DNA from: Gnetum montanum
Lineage: Eukaryota > Streptophyta > Gnetopsida > Gnetales > Gnetaceae
DNA: 64,000 bases
Assembly: GCA_015680685.1 (NCBI GenBank)
Contig: MNCI01016285.1
Span: 24,832 to 88,831 of the forward strand
Direction of reading: 5' to 3'
Positions 10,767 to 21,915 of this stretch are shown piece after piece. The notes beneath the pieces are model-generated. The model was not told the DNA's origin. It saw only the letters and a list, made by a program, of their open reading frames with translations, and ran no database searches. How positions within the stretch are numbered: position 1 is the stretch's first letter; each line of letters begins with the position of its first letter. A program made the translations under genes and the position numbers.

Positions 10767-11380
10767 GGTCACACTGGACAGTCATGCTGGGCATGACCAC
10801 AACGTGACCAACTCTGGGAGCCTCAAAACTGAGCCGAAATGACTTGATTTCAAGAGTGAAAGTTATCCTCAAGGTCCACTATTGATAACTATGGGTCCCA
10901 GCCATCAGAAATTCTAGATTTCAGCTCAAAATTGCAAGTTTTTGAGGTCACACTACAGGTCACGCTGGGCAGTCATGCTGGGCGTGACCACAATGTGACC
11001 AACTTTTAGAGCCCCAAAAATGAGCCAAAATGAGTTGATTTCAAGGGTGCAAGTCATCCTCAGGGTCCACTATTGATATCTATGGGTCCCAACCTTCAGA
11101 AATTCCAGATTTCATCTCAAAATTGCCAGTTTTTGAGGTCACACTGCAGGTCATGCTGGGCAATCATGCTGGGCATGACCACAACGTGACCAACTTTTAA
11201 CAACCTCAAAACATTGTCAAAATGGTCTAATTTTGAAGGGACAAGTCACCCTCAAGGTCCATTAATGATTTCTCCAAGTTTCAGCCCCCAGAACTTCAGA
11301 TTTCAGCTCCAAAATGCTCATTTTTGTCACTGACACCCAGGTCATGCTAGCAGCATGAGTCCAGCGTGACCAACTTCCAA
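10767..11380 (+). repeat. ~180-190 bp tandem repeat, about 3.3 copies
   Basis: Units start at about 10767, 10946 and 11137, with a partial one near 11326. Each contains GGTCA(C/T)GCTGGGCAGTCATG, then GGGC(G/A)TGACCACAA(C/T)GTGACC, and ends CAAAATTGC(A/C)AGTTTTTGA. Within unit 2, GGTCACGC and GCGTGACC form inverted arms. The position upstream of a TATA box suggests U3 enhancer repeats. Confidence 0.75.
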
Positions 11381-11530
11381 AAAATTCCATAAAATTCTAG
11401 AAAATTCTCAGCATCAGTAACTCCCAGAAAATTCTCAGCATCAGAAAATTCCAAAAAATTCTAGAAAATTCTCAACATCAAAAAATTCTAGAAAATTCCA
11501 AAAAATTCTCAACATCAGCAACTCCCAGAA
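11380..11530 (+). repeat. short A/T-rich microrepeats
   Basis: AGAAAATTC and CTCAGCATCAG recur many times in imperfect order (for example AAATTCTCAGCATCAG at 11408 and 11441). This looks like slippage-expanded sequence inside the LTR-like insertion. Confidence 0.7.
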
Positions 11531-12396
11531 AACTCAGGGACAAAGAAGTTTCAAGCAAGACAGGTCAAATTTTCCTTGTACATTTCATTGTAAATCTTCA
11601 TTTGTGGGATAGTCAGGCCCTCATGGTCTAAATTAAATGTACTCTCATGGGCTTGAATAACCCACGAAATGTAAAATGCAATGTACCTGGTCAAGAACAT
11701 AGCTTGTCGACACACATCCAACTCTCACCAACACGCATCCAACCCTAGCACAACTGTCCATTGAACACATGTCACATGATCCTGTTTCCTCTCATCTCTC
11801 GGTCGTTGATTCCATCCATAGATTCCGAGCCTGAGTCCAACCCAACCCTATAAATACCCTGTCAATTCACATAAACCAAGTCAGAAATTTGAAAGGTTGG
11901 TGACTTGGGAAGTATCGACCAGTAGCCTAGGATGCTCAGACACACTTGACTCCTAGCATCCGAACATTTCAAACATCATCCCGGGGCTTAGTGCTTGACC
12001 TGCCATCCATACGTGCAGCTACGCTTTGACCAGTGCACATTCTTATTTAAACAATACAATACAGTTTCATTATTTCCTTTCATTTACATTTTTTAGTTCT
12101 GTTTACGCTTTGTTTACAAATATAGCTCTATTTACGCTTTATTATAATTCAGTACGCTTTGTTTACATTTCGTGTCGTTGTTTGCATTCCGTTTACACCG
12201 TTTACGATAATCCCAGTGCTAGCCGTAGCTTATGCTCGGGGAAGTCCTTTGTTGATTTGTGTGCAAACCATCGAAGGCACTCTGCCTTCATTCCCTTTTC
12301 TAGTTTACCCTCAAGCGAAGGTAGGGTCAACTATACATGCCCGACGATCTCTCGATGTCTGTTTCCCTTCCAGCCTTACATCGATGATTTAGGTCA

Positions 12397-13000
12397 GTAC
12401 AGGTATCCATTGATTTTCATGAAGTACTTTGCCCAATGAAGAAATTATTATCTCTTCCTAAAGTCCAAATCTTGTGGCATCTCCTGATTGAGAAGGTAAG
12501 TAAGGATGCCATCATACCATTTTTTTTCTATGGGCACTTGGTCATTTATTGCTCTTGTAAAGAGGAGTTCATCTCCAAATTGATCAGAGAGTGGACTCTC
12601 CTCCTCTTTGTTATCCCATCTTAATTGAGAGAGATGGTCAATAACCACATTCTTAGTCCCTTTCCAATCTACAATCGTAAGATCAAATTCTTGCAAGATC
12701 ATGAGCCACTGTATAATATGAGGGCTCGCCATTGGCTTGTTCATTAGCAAGTGGATGGCACCATGGTCTATGTGCACAAGTACTTTATATCCAATCACAT
12801 AGTGCCTAAACTTTTTAAGAGCATACACCACTGCCATTAATTCTTTTTTCATTATGGTGTAATTCAATTGTGCCCCTATAATGCTTTGGCTTGCACAACA
12901 GATGTAATATGAATGTTCTTTATCATCCAACTATGTAAGCATCACATCCAAAGCATAATTAGATGCATTTGTCATTATGTGGAATGGTTTGGACTACTTA
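12397..13000 (-). pseudogene. E2 RNase H domain
   Basis: There is an open minus-strand stretch of 160 codons (12930-12448). Motifs are YYICCASQSIIGAQLNY, MKKELMAVVYALKKFRHYV, HIDHGAIHLLMNKPMASP, DLTIVDWKGTKNVVIDHLSQL and DELLFTRAIN. The I-D-H triad keeps the catalytic Asp and His. This piece is better preserved than the E1 copy. It ends where the LTR-like insertion begins. Confidence 0.85.
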
Positions 13001-13990
13001 GGTGCCCGTGGCATTGGAGTTTCTATGAGTTTTTCCTTCAATTATTAAAATGCATGTTCACACTCCTTAGTCCAAATGAATGGAGCATCTTTATAAGTTC
13101 TACCAATGGCATTGTAATCTTAGAGAAATTCTCTATGAATCACTAGTAGTAGCTAGTGTGTCCAAGGAATGATCGAACATCTTTAACTGTCTTTGGTTGA
13201 CATATGATTCCTTGGATGACCCTTATCTTTTTAGGGTCTACCTCAATCCCTTTTTGTGAAATTCAATGCCCCAATACTATGCCCTCTTAGACCATTAGAT
13301 GGCTTTTCTACCAATTGAGCCTAAGCTTTGTTTCAACACATCTTTTCAGAAGGTACTCAAGGTGATCCAAAGCTTGCTCAAATGTGGCCCCATAGGTAGA
13401 GAAGTCATCCATAAAGACTTTTATCCTACTACTAATCTGCTATTGAAAGATACTAAGGACCAGGCATTGAAATGTTGTAGGAGCATTGCATAGACCAAGC
13501 AACATCTTACAATATGCAAAAGTCCCCCAAGGACTCGTGAATGTTGTCTTGGCTTGATATTTTGGCACAATCTAAATTTGGTTATACCCACTATAATCAT
13601 CCAAGAAGCTATAATAGCAATGCTCAAAGATAGTGTCTGACACTTGGTCCACAATGGTAATGAAAAATGATCTTTAAATGTTGCCATGTTCAACAACTTG
13701 AAATCGATGCAAACCCACCACTTGCCACCTTTCTTTGACACAATTACAAGTGGGCCAACCCACTTACTATCCACGATGGAATAGATGAACCCTACCTTGA
13801 GGAGTTATTCTATTTTCTCCTTGATGATCTACTTCAATTTTGGTTTTAGTCACCTTTATGGCTGCCTTCTTGGCTTCATGGATGGGTCGGTGTAAATGTG
13901 ATGTTGGCATATCTATGGATAGGATATGACCAAGAAAAGGCTATTAGCCATTTAGTAATGATCTACAATAGCTTTTCTTTTTGTTTAGAA
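13001..13990 (-). pseudogene. E2 reverse transcriptase
   Basis: On the minus strand, KWVGPLVIVSKKGGKWWVCI leads to NMATFKDHFSLPLWT, then a frame-shifted core, MLLQHFNAWSLV-type sequence, and FMDDFSTYGATFEQALDHL near 13410. The catalytic FMDD box is intact in E2, unlike E1 (FKDD) and E4 (FMND). SFLGH and related thumb motifs follow toward 13150. Several stops and frameshifts make it inactive. Confidence 0.85.
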
Positions 13991-14830
13991 GCAAGTTTAG
14001 CATTGATGATAACCAGCTTGCCATTGTTCAAGAATGCATACTCCATACCAACTCATAGAGTTTTTTAACTCAAGGGGCTCTTGTTTGAAATTTTCAAGGA
14101 TTTCCAACTCTCCCCAATAATTATCATCATTTTCATTATCAAAGAGTTGGTGATGAACTTGCTCAAGTTCATCCATGCCTTCAACATAAGCACATGTTAA
14201 GCTCTCAGTTGGTTCCATACATAATGTGCTATTATCAGGATCAGCTATTAGCCACTGGGTGCCCTCTTATTTTGTGGCTATTGCATATATGCACCTTTGA
14301 ATATCTATTTTTTATGCACACTAACTACATGCTTTAATGTATGTACTCTTGATAGATCAAATCTTTTGCACGCAATTGCACCCATTATCATTGTATGCGA
14401 TGCATGGAACATGCTTCTTCTTTAGCCTTTCAAATTCATTCTCCTTGAAGATTTCCAAGGAGAGGTTCCTTATGCCCATTCATGCATCGACTGTGCTTAA
14501 CCATGCCCTTGTCATAATGATGGGGAAGTCACTTTTATAGTTGTCAATCTTGATCACCAGAAAATTGGTAGGATAGGACCACCCATAAATTGTGGTCACA
14601 ATGTCCTCCACTAACCCCAAAGGGATAGTGATTGAATGGTCTACCAATTCTAAATAGATGTTGCTCTTCTTGAGAGGTGGTGGGTTCTAGGCATTGTACA
14701 TGTCATGGAAGATGAGATTGACACTAAAACTAAAATCAAGAAGAGCCCTTCAGGGCTCATGTCTAATGATTTGTAAGTAAATATGAGGACTTCCTAGATT
14801 AGATCTTTTTGTGGAAAGGTTGCTAGCCTT
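13991..14830 (-). pseudogene. E2 protease and protease-RT linker
   Basis: The minus-strand frame reads LLDFSFSVNLIFHDMYNAW, then HSITIPLGLVEDIVTI, and DFPIIMTRAWLSTVDA. All three match the E1 protease region, and LLDFSF stands where L-D-(S/T)-G-A is expected. The linker at 14218-13997 (TESLTCAYVEGMDELEQVHH, then NFKQEPLELKNS) corresponds to E1 at about 720-870. The protease active-site triplet is lost. Confidence 0.75.
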
Positions 14831-15059
14831 GATCCAATCAAAAATAACATGAGTTAACATCACAATGTGGATCTGAGGCAACGTTTGGTTTGAAGGATTC
14901 TTGAATGTGTTTGATGCAAAGGATGAGATGTTGAAGATGCAGGGTGACCAACCACATAAGGTTGTGAGGGTTTGGAAGGATTGTTGGGTTGGACAAAAGG
15001 TTATTTTCTAGATTGATTATTTGAACCACTCAATTGGAAAGCTAGTTGCAAATGTACAG

Positions 15060-17400
15060 CCCTTGTACCATTTCATTACTATGGTTGTGGGGGAATTTCA
15101 CCTTGAATGGATGGAGCAGAAGGCAATTCGATAGAGGGTGGATGAATGTGCATAAATAGATGCAAAGGGTGAAATGGATATAGATGCTCCCCTTGAGTAG
15201 ATGATGAATTAGTTCGATGGTACTTTAGAGGATAATAGTGATTTTGGAATGATGTGTGGCTAGTAGAACTTCGTGGAGATATAGGTTGCTGAACATAGTA
15301 CCCATATAGATTTGGTTGTCTATAAGGGTACTGTTGCCTTAACAATGGCATTCTCCATGATTGTGGTTGATGCCACTATTGGTATTGCTCATATGCTTGT
15401 GGTGGAGCTCCACTTGGATAATAAGCTTATTGTTGTTGGTGGAACTACCTTGGATTGCCTTGGGGGTAAGGTAATTATATGGGTTCTTGCCTTTTTGCTA
15501 AATGTGGATTTAAAGCGTACATCCCAAAATCTTATAGATGTGACACCATAGGATAATATCCCTTTAGATGTTCATATTGACATATGTCACAACTAGTATG
15601 ATCATCAAAGTCTATTTCCATAACTTCCTCTACTATAGTAGCTTTGCCCTTACCTCTCTAGTAGGCACATTTAGCTTGTGTCTGCCTCCTACAATTATGA
15701 TCACTATTTTTCTCTTTGGACTCCTCAGCAATCTTCATAGTAGTTTGGAACTTTTCATCCAAAGAGTCCCATAATTTATCAACCTTTGCCAAAATATTAG
15801 AAATAGATTGCAAGGTTTTCCCATTTACCATCTTGTCAAGTGGTGCATCCTCCTCTTCACAAAATCAAACCTCCCTTTTACTTATGGAAGGATCCCTAGT
15901 ATACTCTTTTGCACTTTCCCTTTTCCACAACTCACCTTCTTCTTTTACTACCTACTCTATCAGCTTTTATATTTGATGAGTTCTTAGTTCTGATAGTCTC
16001 CCTTGGGCATAGACCCCAAGAGTTCTTCTAGTTTCTACTCTAAGCCCATCTATGATGTGGTAGAGTTGTTCTCTCTAAGAATAACCATGGCCAAGGCATT
16101 GGTGTAAGAGAGAATAATATCTGCCCATGACAGCATCCAAGTGTTCATGTGTTTCCTATTTCTAGCCTTGGATTTGCCTTCTCAAACTAGACACTCTAAA
16201 GTACATTTGATATTTATCATTAAATAGCTCTAACATGGTACTCCATTTGTAGATAGATTTCATCTCCAAGGATTAGTACTAGCTCTTTGCTTCCTTGATG
16301 AGTATCTTGGGGAAGAGCTTAAGTTTTTGAAAGTCATTTTCAATGTTCTGTAAGATGTATGCATCATGAAAGGCTTGTAGATGGTTCTGTGGATCAGAGT
16401 TATATCCCCCTCAAATCCTGGAATATTGTTCATGTCTAAGTGCTTGATCCAACTGTCTTTCACATGCCTAGTTGGAATATTAGCTGCCTCTGCAATGTTA
16501 ATCATGCTTCGAGTTGCTAACAAAGGTTCATCATCATCATTGTGTCAATAAAGCCAATGATGGTTTCTACCACCCCTTCGTTCTTGATGCCTCTATGGTC
16601 ATTGTTGTCTTGTTAATCATCTTCATCATGATTATTTCTATGATCGCTTTTATGAGAATCAACAGATGAAGAGAAATATTGAGAATCAATTGAAGAGGAT
16701 GAAGAAGAAGGTGGACCACCACCACCACCATAGTATCTGCCACCATCTCTTCGCTCATTATGACCCCCATCTTTAGATCCCTTGCCATTATGAGGTTTGC
16801 CCGAGTTCTTACCTTGACTATCACTTTTTCCTAAACCTAGTTTATGAATAGTGGGTCACAAGTTCAAGAATACACCCTTGTCACCAACAACATGGGGTGG
16901 AGAATCTTCATGTTGAGAACCCCCATAGGGAGGATCCTCAATGTCATCTTGGTTCAATAGGAATAAGGAAATAGTGAAGTGTTTCCCCTTCACAAACTCA
17001 TGACGCTTCTTCTAATGTTGATCTCACTTGTGTTGTGTTTCGGTGGGATGTAGTCCCAAGTATCATAATCATTCACAATGTATTCCTATTGAAGATCCAA
17101 GATGTCTAACTTCTTAAGGGTTTGAAACAACATCCCAGGCATAGATCGATCGAGGGGCATTACAATGTTGCCCTCTATGTCACACCATTACAACTACTCA
17201 TCCTGGTGCAGGATGAAAGTGAAGTCTGATACATACTCATTAGGATGAGTATATACCACTTTGCACTCCTGTGGGACCAATAGTTTGACATCTTCATGCT
17301 TATGAGAAGAAGATATTTTGCAAAAAAAATAAAATTATCAGTGTGCTTAGTAGTTATATGTTGTGTGAGAGTGATGTTGACCTTGAGTTCATCCAACTAT
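15060..17400 (-). pseudogene. E2 gag
   Basis: This is the capsid/nucleocapsid region on the minus strand, broken by frameshifts. Parts seen are INIAEAANIPTRHVKDSWIK and LDMNNIPGFEGD near 16500-16400. E3 has the same LDMNNI block. There is a Gly/Ser-rich N-terminal linker (about 16820-16670), and a zinc-knuckle remnant CDICQYEHLKGYY near 15580 in which the last Cys is Tyr. The Pro/Tyr/Ser-rich tail YGYYVQQPISPRSSTS (15290) is followed by SFQNHYYPLKYHR. Athila/Tat-type knuckles have the spacing C-x2-C-x3-H-x4-C, which this fits apart from the lost Cys. Confidence 0.8.
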
Positions 17401-17451
17401 AGTAATAATGGTCACTAATCATAGATAGTGCATGTTTCAACAAATAGAGTT

Positions 17452-17468
17452 CCCAACAATGGCACCAA
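17452..17468 (-). other. E2 primer-binding site
   Basis: Read on the minus strand, TTGGTGCCATTGTTGGG directly follows the LTR end ...CTCATCA. It matches TGGCGCCGTTGCCGGGGAT, the tRNA-Asp-type PBS common in Athila/Tat elements (from memory), apart from C-to-T and G-to-A transitions. Confidence 0.75.
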
Positions 17469-18382
17469 TGATGAGCAGTGAGGTACCCCTATAGCCAAGC
17501 ATACGAATCACGAAGCATTCATGTGTGACCTAGTCAAATTCCATGGACTCTATAGTTTTTGGTGCACTAGTCTCCTTGGTAGTGAACCTTGCTCTAAGGT
17601 CATTCATTGTCTTCCCAACTACACTTGTGATGGACATGGTATGGTTAAGTGTAATCAAGGTATATAATTTTTATTGTTTTATGTTTTATGTTCTTTGGTG
17701 CTTGAAGAGAAAGAAAGATAAAGTAATTTAATGACTAGTTTAATTTAACTAATTCACTAATCTCTAACTAGTCCTAACATAAGCATCTAGTCCCACTTTA
17801 CATACACATCCTGAACCCATGTATCCACTGCTAGGTTACCAAGCACTATGCTACTAGGTGCACCAAGCATTAACGCTATTGAAATTACCAAGTGAATACA
17901 TGTTTACGCTTGAAGCGATCGTACTTATGTATTTAACCTATTTAGCTTAATTGATTAAAGTCTAATTTAGCTTAATTTAGCTTAATTAATTGAGTATTTA
18001 ATAAAAATAATGAATGCATAAATAAAACATTCAAACTATCTAGAATGCTGCAAGGATTATCAAGAAGCTCATCTTTATTGTCATACACACTAGTGTGGTT
18101 TAGGTACAACAGTGCTTGAATAAAGATCCCTACACTCAATGAATCCTGTTGCAGGCACTCGGAAAAAATATTTTAGCTTTCAAATAGACAAAATGCAAGA
18201 GCTTTGCTACTACTATGAATCTGATGCCATAAATGTGGTTGGTGAGCATGTATTTATAAGCAAAAAACACACCCTACGTCAATGGGGCCACATCGATGCA
18301 TTAAATGATGTGTTGACAGGGCCCAGTTGACGGGGCTGCATCAATAAGGCCACATTGACGTAGCCAACCATGACCAATTACA
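17469..18382 (-). repeat. E2 5' LTR (~914 bp)
   Basis: The minus-strand LTR ends TACCTCACTGCTCATCA at 17469. Its start is taken at TGTAATTGGTCATGG (18382), because the E5 reading frame stops there. U3 has GGGCCC and CATCGATG-type repeats (18280-18360), and the TATA is CTTATAAATAC near 18250. The conserved U5 end shared with E1, E3, S1 and S2 is present. Its start is less certain than its end. Confidence 0.8.
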
Positions 18383-19350
18383 TCCCTATATAAATGAGGT
18401 AGATTTAGAAAGTAAATGATTTAAGGAATGAAGGTGACTAGAGAGATTGGAAATGAAGTAGTGGATCAACTAAAGAAAATCTTGTAGAATATGCATATCT
18501 CAAACATTTCTAGATGGTGTAAGATCTAAAATCACTTAACCTTATTAGGCTTAATGTCTATACCATATTGACAAATAAGATAACCTAACATCTTACTTGC
18601 GAGGACCCCAAAAATCAACTTCTTTAGATTAAGATGTAGGTTAAACTTGTCATAGCAAGTTAGAACCTAATTAAAGTCAGAAGCATGATCAATAGCTAAG
18701 GTAGACTTGATGGCCAAATTGTTAATGTAATTGTTAACTATTTTAAACATCATATTATTAAAGACATAATTCATAGCTTCATTAATAAGTAGCTTAAGCA
18801 TTCTTAAGTCCAAAGTGCATTTTAGTGTAGCATATTGTTTCCCAAGGAGTTATGAAAGTGATGTATTATTGATATTGTGGATTTATATGGATCTGATTGT
18901 AATGAAAAAAATCCATCTATAAAGGATAGGAGAGCATGACTAGCTATAGAATTGATAAGCTACTCAAAGTTTGGTAAAAGAAAGTCATCCTTAAGAGTGA
19001 CCTTGTTGAGGTCTTAAAAGTCAATGCATATGAGAATGTCATCATTATTTTTGGGAACTACAACCTTGTTAGAGACCTAATCAAAATAGTTACTAGGATT
19101 GATAAATATAGCATTGTAAAGTTTAGTAACCTCTTCTTTTATAGATAGGGCTATAGTAGGATAAATGTTCATAACCTTTTGCTAAATAGATTTCTAACCT
19201 TTTTCCAAGATGATGTTGTGTTGAATTAGTTTTGGGTCTAGACTAGACATATCATTGTATCCCCAAGTGAATGCAACTAAATCCTTTTACAAGGTTACTA
19301 GGATAAGCTCTTGAAGATCTTGGAAAAGAAGGATACTAAGTTGAAGATTC
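18383..19350 (-). pseudogene. E5: Tat-type gypsy reverse transcriptase fragment
   Basis: Minus-strand motifs are VAFTWGYNDMSSLDPKLIQH, HNIILEKG, IALSIKEEVTKLYNAIF, INPSNYFD, NKVVVPKN, ILICIDF, DLNKVTLKDDFLLPN, ALLSFIDGF, MHFGLKNA and CQYGIDIKPNKVK. These are followed by a thumb/RNase H-linker stretch (SRNV, then YFISNLSSHLHSLNHLLSK) that runs up to 18386. GLKNA instead of GLCNAP and the DP-x-LIQH start are typical of the Tat/Ogre branch. There are many stops. The fragment is cut by E2's LTR at 18382, which shows that E2 is the later insertion. Confidence 0.8.
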
Positions 19351-21071
19351 TTTGTTCACCCTTATTACTTAGTACTTATACATTGATTACTTGATTGTTG
19401 CTCAGAGAAGGCTTCCAATCTAGGAAAGAGAGGTTTGATTAAGGTAAGAGTTCATCCTATGTAATGTCTAAAGAAGGTATGAGAGAAGTTGAGTTTGACA
19501 TTAAATCAAGAAAAGTGGCATTTAGACATCTATGTCCTTATCTTGCAAGTTGGCTCAAGATCAAAAGTTGAAGTAGAGAATCTAGATAGATAGCCATGTT
19601 TACCTAGGCTAGAAACCAAGGGGTCAGATTTACCATTTGAAAGTGAAGATGTCAAAAGGTAAGTTAAGCAACATTGAAATATTATGAATGCCAAAAATCT
19701 TAGTGCATGCATTATTTATAAGTTATAAAAGAAATGAAGGAAAAAGATTTTGATACCAAAGCTTTCATTTGCATTAGAGAAACTTTAGAATTGACGTATG
19801 AGTAAATACAAAGCAACAACAAAGCTAAATGATAAGAAAGCATAATGCCAAGTGGTAGCAATAGGCAGGGGGCTAGGGATGCATCTAGAAATAGCAAGGG
19901 TTTGCCTAAACCCTACATACTCCCTCCTAGAGCTCAAATGTAAGTTATTCAAAGCCTAGTTTGGCATCTTTGTAGAGTTTTACTATTCCTCTAGTTTTGT
20001 TGTAATGGTTGTGTTTGGATTTCTAGAATTTTGAGAAATTTTTCTAGTTATACATAACATTGGGATTGAATTCAACATTGTTTAGTATCTTAGAGTAGTT
20101 GTAAAGCTTAGATTACAGCTTTTAAGTTTTGAGTTTATTGTGGGATTAAGAATCCCATCTTGTAACCTTAGTTTTTGAGGGTTTTTAGGAAATTTCTAAT
20201 TTACATAGCTAGAAATCTTATGAATGTTTTAATTTTATCTTGTTTAAGTGTAGTGTATAGAAAATGCATCAATTATCTTGGATTTCAGCAGATTTACTAC
20301 CTAGATTAAGAGAAATCATGATTTTCCACGTTGTTGTTATAGTGCATCAAATAGTGATGCTAGGGTAAGAAAAGTTGACAATTTTACATTATTTTTAGCT
20401 AAATTTGAAATGTACATTAGATAGTACTAGTAGAAACGGATTAGAATTGATGTTTTCATGGGTAAATTCATAATCTCTCTTATAAATTATAGGAAAATTT
20501 CATTTTGGGAATTTTCTTTGTGAAGAACACGATGCAAGAAGAACATGATGTGAAGTTTTAATGTGAAGGCATTTTGTCAAATGCTTAAGTGAAGAAAAAG
20601 GGTAAAATGATGTTCCATGTCAAGGTGCATTTTAACATAGAATGTCTAAGTTTTGATTTGTATAGAATGCCATCTTGCATCAAATTATGTTTTGATGTAA
20701 AGTCTTAATGTTGAATTGTTAAGTTGACATGCCACATAGAAAACTAAGGAAGAGTTTTAACATGAAACCAATGTATCTTAAGCATTTTTTAATGTTGCAT
20801 CAATTAAAGTTGAAGTTTTAATGTAAAGTTATATCTTTGATGCTAAAATCATTTGATGTTTATTTTCAGGGATGTTCTAGCATCTATGCTCCTCATCATT
20901 GAGGCTCTATATTTCATCTTGGTATACAAATGAAACATCCTAGAAAATAAATAGAGGGCTTCAAATCTAATCATTAGCAAGTCCTTGTTCGATGACAACA
21001 TGCTCATGCCATCCAAGTTGTGGACATGGAGGGGAGCTATAGAATTTTTTAAGTTCTACATAATCCATTTT
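19351..21071. other. unassigned repeat-derived DNA upstream of E5 RT
   Basis: No protein or LTR end was identified. At 20540-20850 short units like AAGTTTTAATGT and AATGTTG recur, as in U3 regions. This may be the 5' part of E5. Confidence 0.4.
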
Positions 21072-21915
21072 TGATGAGTGGCGAGGTACCCCTACGCCCA
21101 ACCATACAAATCTCAAGCATTCATGCATGATTTGGTTGAATTCCATGGATGGGACTAGTTGTGGCATCTAAATCGCTATGCCTTAATCACAGTTCTCTAT
21201 CTTTCCACTTGGACTAGTGGTAGCTTTGTCACGTATGGTTGAGTCCAGAGTGAGGCATATGATTTTTATTGTTCTATGATCAACAATAGGTTGAAACTCA
21301 ATTTATAATCAATTCAACTAATCTAATTGCTAATTAATAATCAACTACCTTAACATAAGTATTTGATCCCACTTCCCATGCACATCTTGAACACATATAA
21401 CACTGCTAGGTTACCAAACGTTAAGTGTTGTTGGGATTACCAAGAGCCATACACATGCTCAAAGCAATCGTACTTATGTGCTTAATTAATTAACATGCAT
21501 TAAAATGTAAATATTAACTAAGTACATGAAAAGTAAATTGCATGGAAAGTAAATCTAATCGAAGTCAAAGTGTTGCAATGAATAAGAATCAATCTCGATC
21601 TTATTACCATTCACTAAATATGTCCAAGTACATTGCCACTCGAATAAGACTCCATACAATTGACTCAAATCCACTCTGTGGGCACTCACTGAATGTTTTG
21701 TAAGATTATGGAATAAAACTGTAAGAGTTCGGCTACTCTATTGACAAATCTATGAAAAACTATTGCAAAACTATTAAAACTAATGCCCAAACCATGTGCC
21801 CAAGCACTATATTTATAGGCCGGTCCATACCCGTCGATATCAAATATCCAATAATGCATCTAGGGGTCTAATATCGAGTATCCGATATTGAAGCCAGGCA
21901 AATCATGATTCATCA
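21072..21915 (-). repeat. S1: solo LTR (844 bp) with perfect 5-bp target duplication
   Basis: Read on +, it starts TGATGAGTGGCGAGGTACCC (the reverse of the LTR end) and stops ...CATGATTCATCA. It is flanked by ATTTT on both sides (21067-21071 and 21916-21920). U3 has GATATCAAATATCC and CGAGTATCCGATATTG units (21835-21890), like E3's LTR. The minus-strand TATA is CCTATAAATATAG near 21815. No internal region remains, so it formed by recombination between two LTRs. Confidence 0.9.

Larger units (their letters stand above)
10701..12396 (+). mobile_element. LTR-like insertion (~1.7 kb) inside E2
   Basis: Alignment with E1 shows that E2's coding frame is continuous up to ATGGATACCTGTAC (minus strand, about 12410-12397) and resumes at GCATAAGGTGTGTGCC (about 10698). 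Everything between is extra. The right end is GGTCA and the flanking GTACA (12397-12401) differs by one base from GCACA (10696-10700), a possible target duplication. The left end lacks a clean TG. It carries tandem repeats, a TATA-like CCCTATAAATACCC near 11846, and a T-rich stretch with GTTTACGCTTTGTTTAC-type repeats (12090-12205). A solo LTR is the best guess. No coding capacity is convincing. Confidence 0.55.
9647..18382 (-). mobile_element. E2: Athila-like LTR retrotransposon, interrupted by E1
   Basis: On the minus strand, from high to low coordinates, the order is 5' LTR (18382-17469), PBS, gag, protease, RT, RNase H, an LTR-like insertion, and integrase. The integrase C-terminus stops abruptly at 9647, where E1's 3' LTR begins. 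The remainder of E2 would be on the far side of E1, outside the window. E2 protein motifs follow those of E1 closely but the LTR U3 differs. Upstream, E2's LTR start joins the RT/RNase H frame of E5, so E2 landed inside E5. Confidence 0.85.

Noticed and set aside
12026-12439. 137-codon open frame on + inside the LTR-like insertion
   Set aside because: It spans the insertion border and continues into E2 antisense sequence; T-rich low-complexity sequence explains it and no motif is present.
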